A DNA stretch of 64,000 bases from Nocardioides exalbidus (lineage in GTDB: Bacteria; Actinomycetota; Actinomycetes; Propionibacteriales; Nocardioidaceae): NCBI RefSeq assembly GCF_900105585.1, contig NZ_FNRT01000002.1, positions 124,001 through 188,000 of the forward strand. The letters are read 5' to 3'. Each line of letters begins with the position of its first letter. The stretch's first letter is position 1. Under the pieces are notes generated by a model. It was not told the DNA's origin. It saw only the letters and a program-made list of their open reading frames with translations, and did no database searches. Shown one piece after another: positions 62,796-64,000 of the stretch. A program made the position numbers and the translations under genes.

Positions 62796-64000
62796 TCAGC
62801 CGTTCAGCTGGCCGTTCATCTGCTCGTCGGCCTTGCTGGCGAGCTCCTCGACGTCACCGCCCTGGGCGATGGCGCTGAAGAGGTCCTCCAGGACGCGGGA
62901 GCCCTCGACCGTGGCCCAGCCCGGCGCGGCCGGGGTGAGCTTGGCGTTGGACGCGGCCTCGATCGTGGCCTGGGCGTACTCGTCGTCACCGAGCTCCGAG
63001 GCGAGCGAGACCTTGGCGGGCGTGAGGCCGGCCTTGGCTAGGATCGTCTGGTAGTCGTCGCTCAGCATGAGGGCGATCGCCTCCTGGGCGAGGTCCTGGT
63101 TGGGCGACTTCGCGGCGACGGCCAGGTCGGAGCCACCGAGCAGCACCGGGGCGGGCGAGCCGTCGTTGCCCGGCAGGGCGAAGACGCCCATCTGCTTGGC
63201 GAAGGTGTCCGGGCAGCCGGTGTCGTCGGCCTCGATCAGGCCCTTGACCCAGCCGGGGGTCGACATCATGCCGACCTCACCCGCGCAGAACGGGGTCCAC
63301 GGGTCGGCCTCGTTGCCGTCCTTCGGCGCGCCGGAGGCGTCCTCGAACAGCTGCTGGGCCATCTCCAGGCCGGCGATCGAGCCGTCGGCGGTCAGGTCGC
63401 CGGACCAGGTGCCGCCGTCGTCGACCGCGAGGTCGCCGCCGGCCGCCCAGACGAACGCGGCGCCGTTGCGCCAGTCCTGGCCGGGGAACCAGAAGCCCGA
63501 GAAGTTGGCCGGCTTGGGGTTGGCCTCCTTGAGCTTGATGGCCGTGTCGACGAACTCGTCGAGCGTGGTCGGCACGTCGAGACCGGCCTTCTTGAGGAGG
63601 TCCTTGCGGTAGAAGATGTACTTCGAGCCTGCGTAGTAGGGAACGGCGTAGGTCTTGCCGTCGACGGTCGCACCCTCCACGAAGCCCGGCAGCAGGTCGT
63701 CGCCACCGAGGTCACCGAGGTCACCGGTGAGGTCGGCGAACGCGCCGGCCGAGGTGAAGGTCGGGGCCTGCGTGTTGCCGATCTCGACGACGTCAGGCGT
63801 CTCGGACGCGCTGGAGAGCGAGGTCGTCAGCTTCTCGACCAGGCCGTCCCACTCCTGCTGCTCGATGGTGAGCGTGGAGCCGGGGTTCTCGTCCTCGAAC
63901 GTCTTCTTGAGCCAGTCGCGAGCCTCCTGCGGGGTGTCCGTGCCGTTGAGCCAGACCCGGATGTCCGCGCTCTCGGGACCGCCGTCCTCGCTCGACGAGC
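62796..64000 (-). CDS. Extracellular sugar-binding protein (partial)
   Basis: The N-terminus lies beyond the window edge; about 400 residues are visible, without the signal peptide. A family-1 binding protein: IRVWLNGTDTPQEARDWLKKTFEDENPG, VVEIGNTQAPTF, KTYAVPYYAGSKYIFYRKDLL, with a C-terminal helix ASKADEQMNGQLNG. It captures a sugar for the following permeases. Context points to GlcNAc or chitobiose, like DasA systems (inference). The gene for the ATPase is not here; such systems often share MsiK. Confidence 0.92.
   Translation of the reverse strand, partial: SSSEDGGPESADIRVWLNGTDTPQEARDWLKKTFEDENPGSTLTIEQQEWDGLVEKLTTSLSSASETPDVVEIGNTQAPTFTSAGAFADLTGDLGDLGGDDLLPGFVEGATVDGKTYAVPYYAGSKYIFYRKDLLKKAGLDVPTTLDEFVDTAIKLKEANPKPANFSGFWFPGQDWRNGAAFVWAAGGDLAVDDGGTWSGDLTADGSIAGLEMAQQLFEDASGAPKDGNEADPWTPFCAGEVGMMSTPGWVKGLIEADDTGCPDTFAKQMGVFALPGNDGSPAPVLLGGSDLAVAAKSPNQDLAQEAIALMLSDDYQTILAKAGLTPAKVSLASELGDDEYAQATIEAASNAKLTPAAPGWATVEGSRVLEDLFSAIAQGGDVEELASKADEQMNGQLNG

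Overview
The window reads as chromosomal DNA of a high-GC actinobacterium, most likely a Nocardioides-like member of the Propionibacteriales (inference). The signs are strong G/C bias at third codon positions, many GTG starts, 4-nt ATGA/GTGA gene overlaps, clpS beside a DUF2017 gene, DUF3039 and DUF3048 proteins, an actinobacterial c-di-AMP riboswitch, and many genes whose start codon lies 6-7 nt after a TAnnnT box, as expected for leaderless transcripts.

1-30 kb is mostly ordinary chromosome. It holds a truncated NUDIX-DUF429 gene; DUF2017/VOC/clpS; NAD salvage (pncB, pncA); a polar amino-acid ABC importer; a LysG-like regulator divergent from a LysE exporter; MarR plus an MFS transporter behind a perfect operator; an ASCH protein; a four-fold 83-bp tandem array; hpd with a divergent Lrp regulator; PaaI thioesterase; HxlR, IclR and TetR regulators; a helicase with DUF3039; YqgE; a DUF3048 lipoprotein broken by a frameshift; a riboswitch-controlled NlpC/P60 hydrolase; an SDR reductase; PAP2; HIT; a UvrA-like ABC protein; an immunity-like protein; a BtuF-like binding protein; and a large secreted protein.

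30.4-55.3 kb is accessory. Reading leftward there are two small unknown genes under GACGTC operator-like sites, an exported membrane-anchored protein, a short gene probably split from it, and a 1967-residue DUF4011/SF1 helicase/nuclease/DUF3320 protein of the kind found in defence islands. Next comes a tightly overlapping three-gene operon (two-TM protein, P-loop-less AAA/STAND-like protein, winged-helix/TPR-like protein), which is the best candidate here for an undescribed system. Then follow a block with a degenerate tyrosine-recombinase-like protein coupled to a DDE-transposase-like protein and two related palindromes, and a Type I restriction-modification operon (hsdM-hsdS-mrr-membrane protein-hsdR). 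The island stops just beyond the 3' end of ssrA (tmRNA, 55490-55857), a classic integration site.

55.9-64 kb returns to chromosome: a lipoprotein, a CNNM/CBS protein, and an amino-sugar operon read leftward (binding protein, two permeases, GH3 N-acetylhexosaminidase-like enzyme, ROK kinase, NagB) that fits uptake and catabolism of GlcNAc or chito-oligosaccharides.

One pattern runs through the window. Three genes (DUF3048, hsdS, the MalG-like permease) are each broken by loss of exactly one base in a G/C run, and a fourth split (33237-33240) can be explained the same way. Assembly error is the simplest explanation; phase variation is a real alternative for hsdS.
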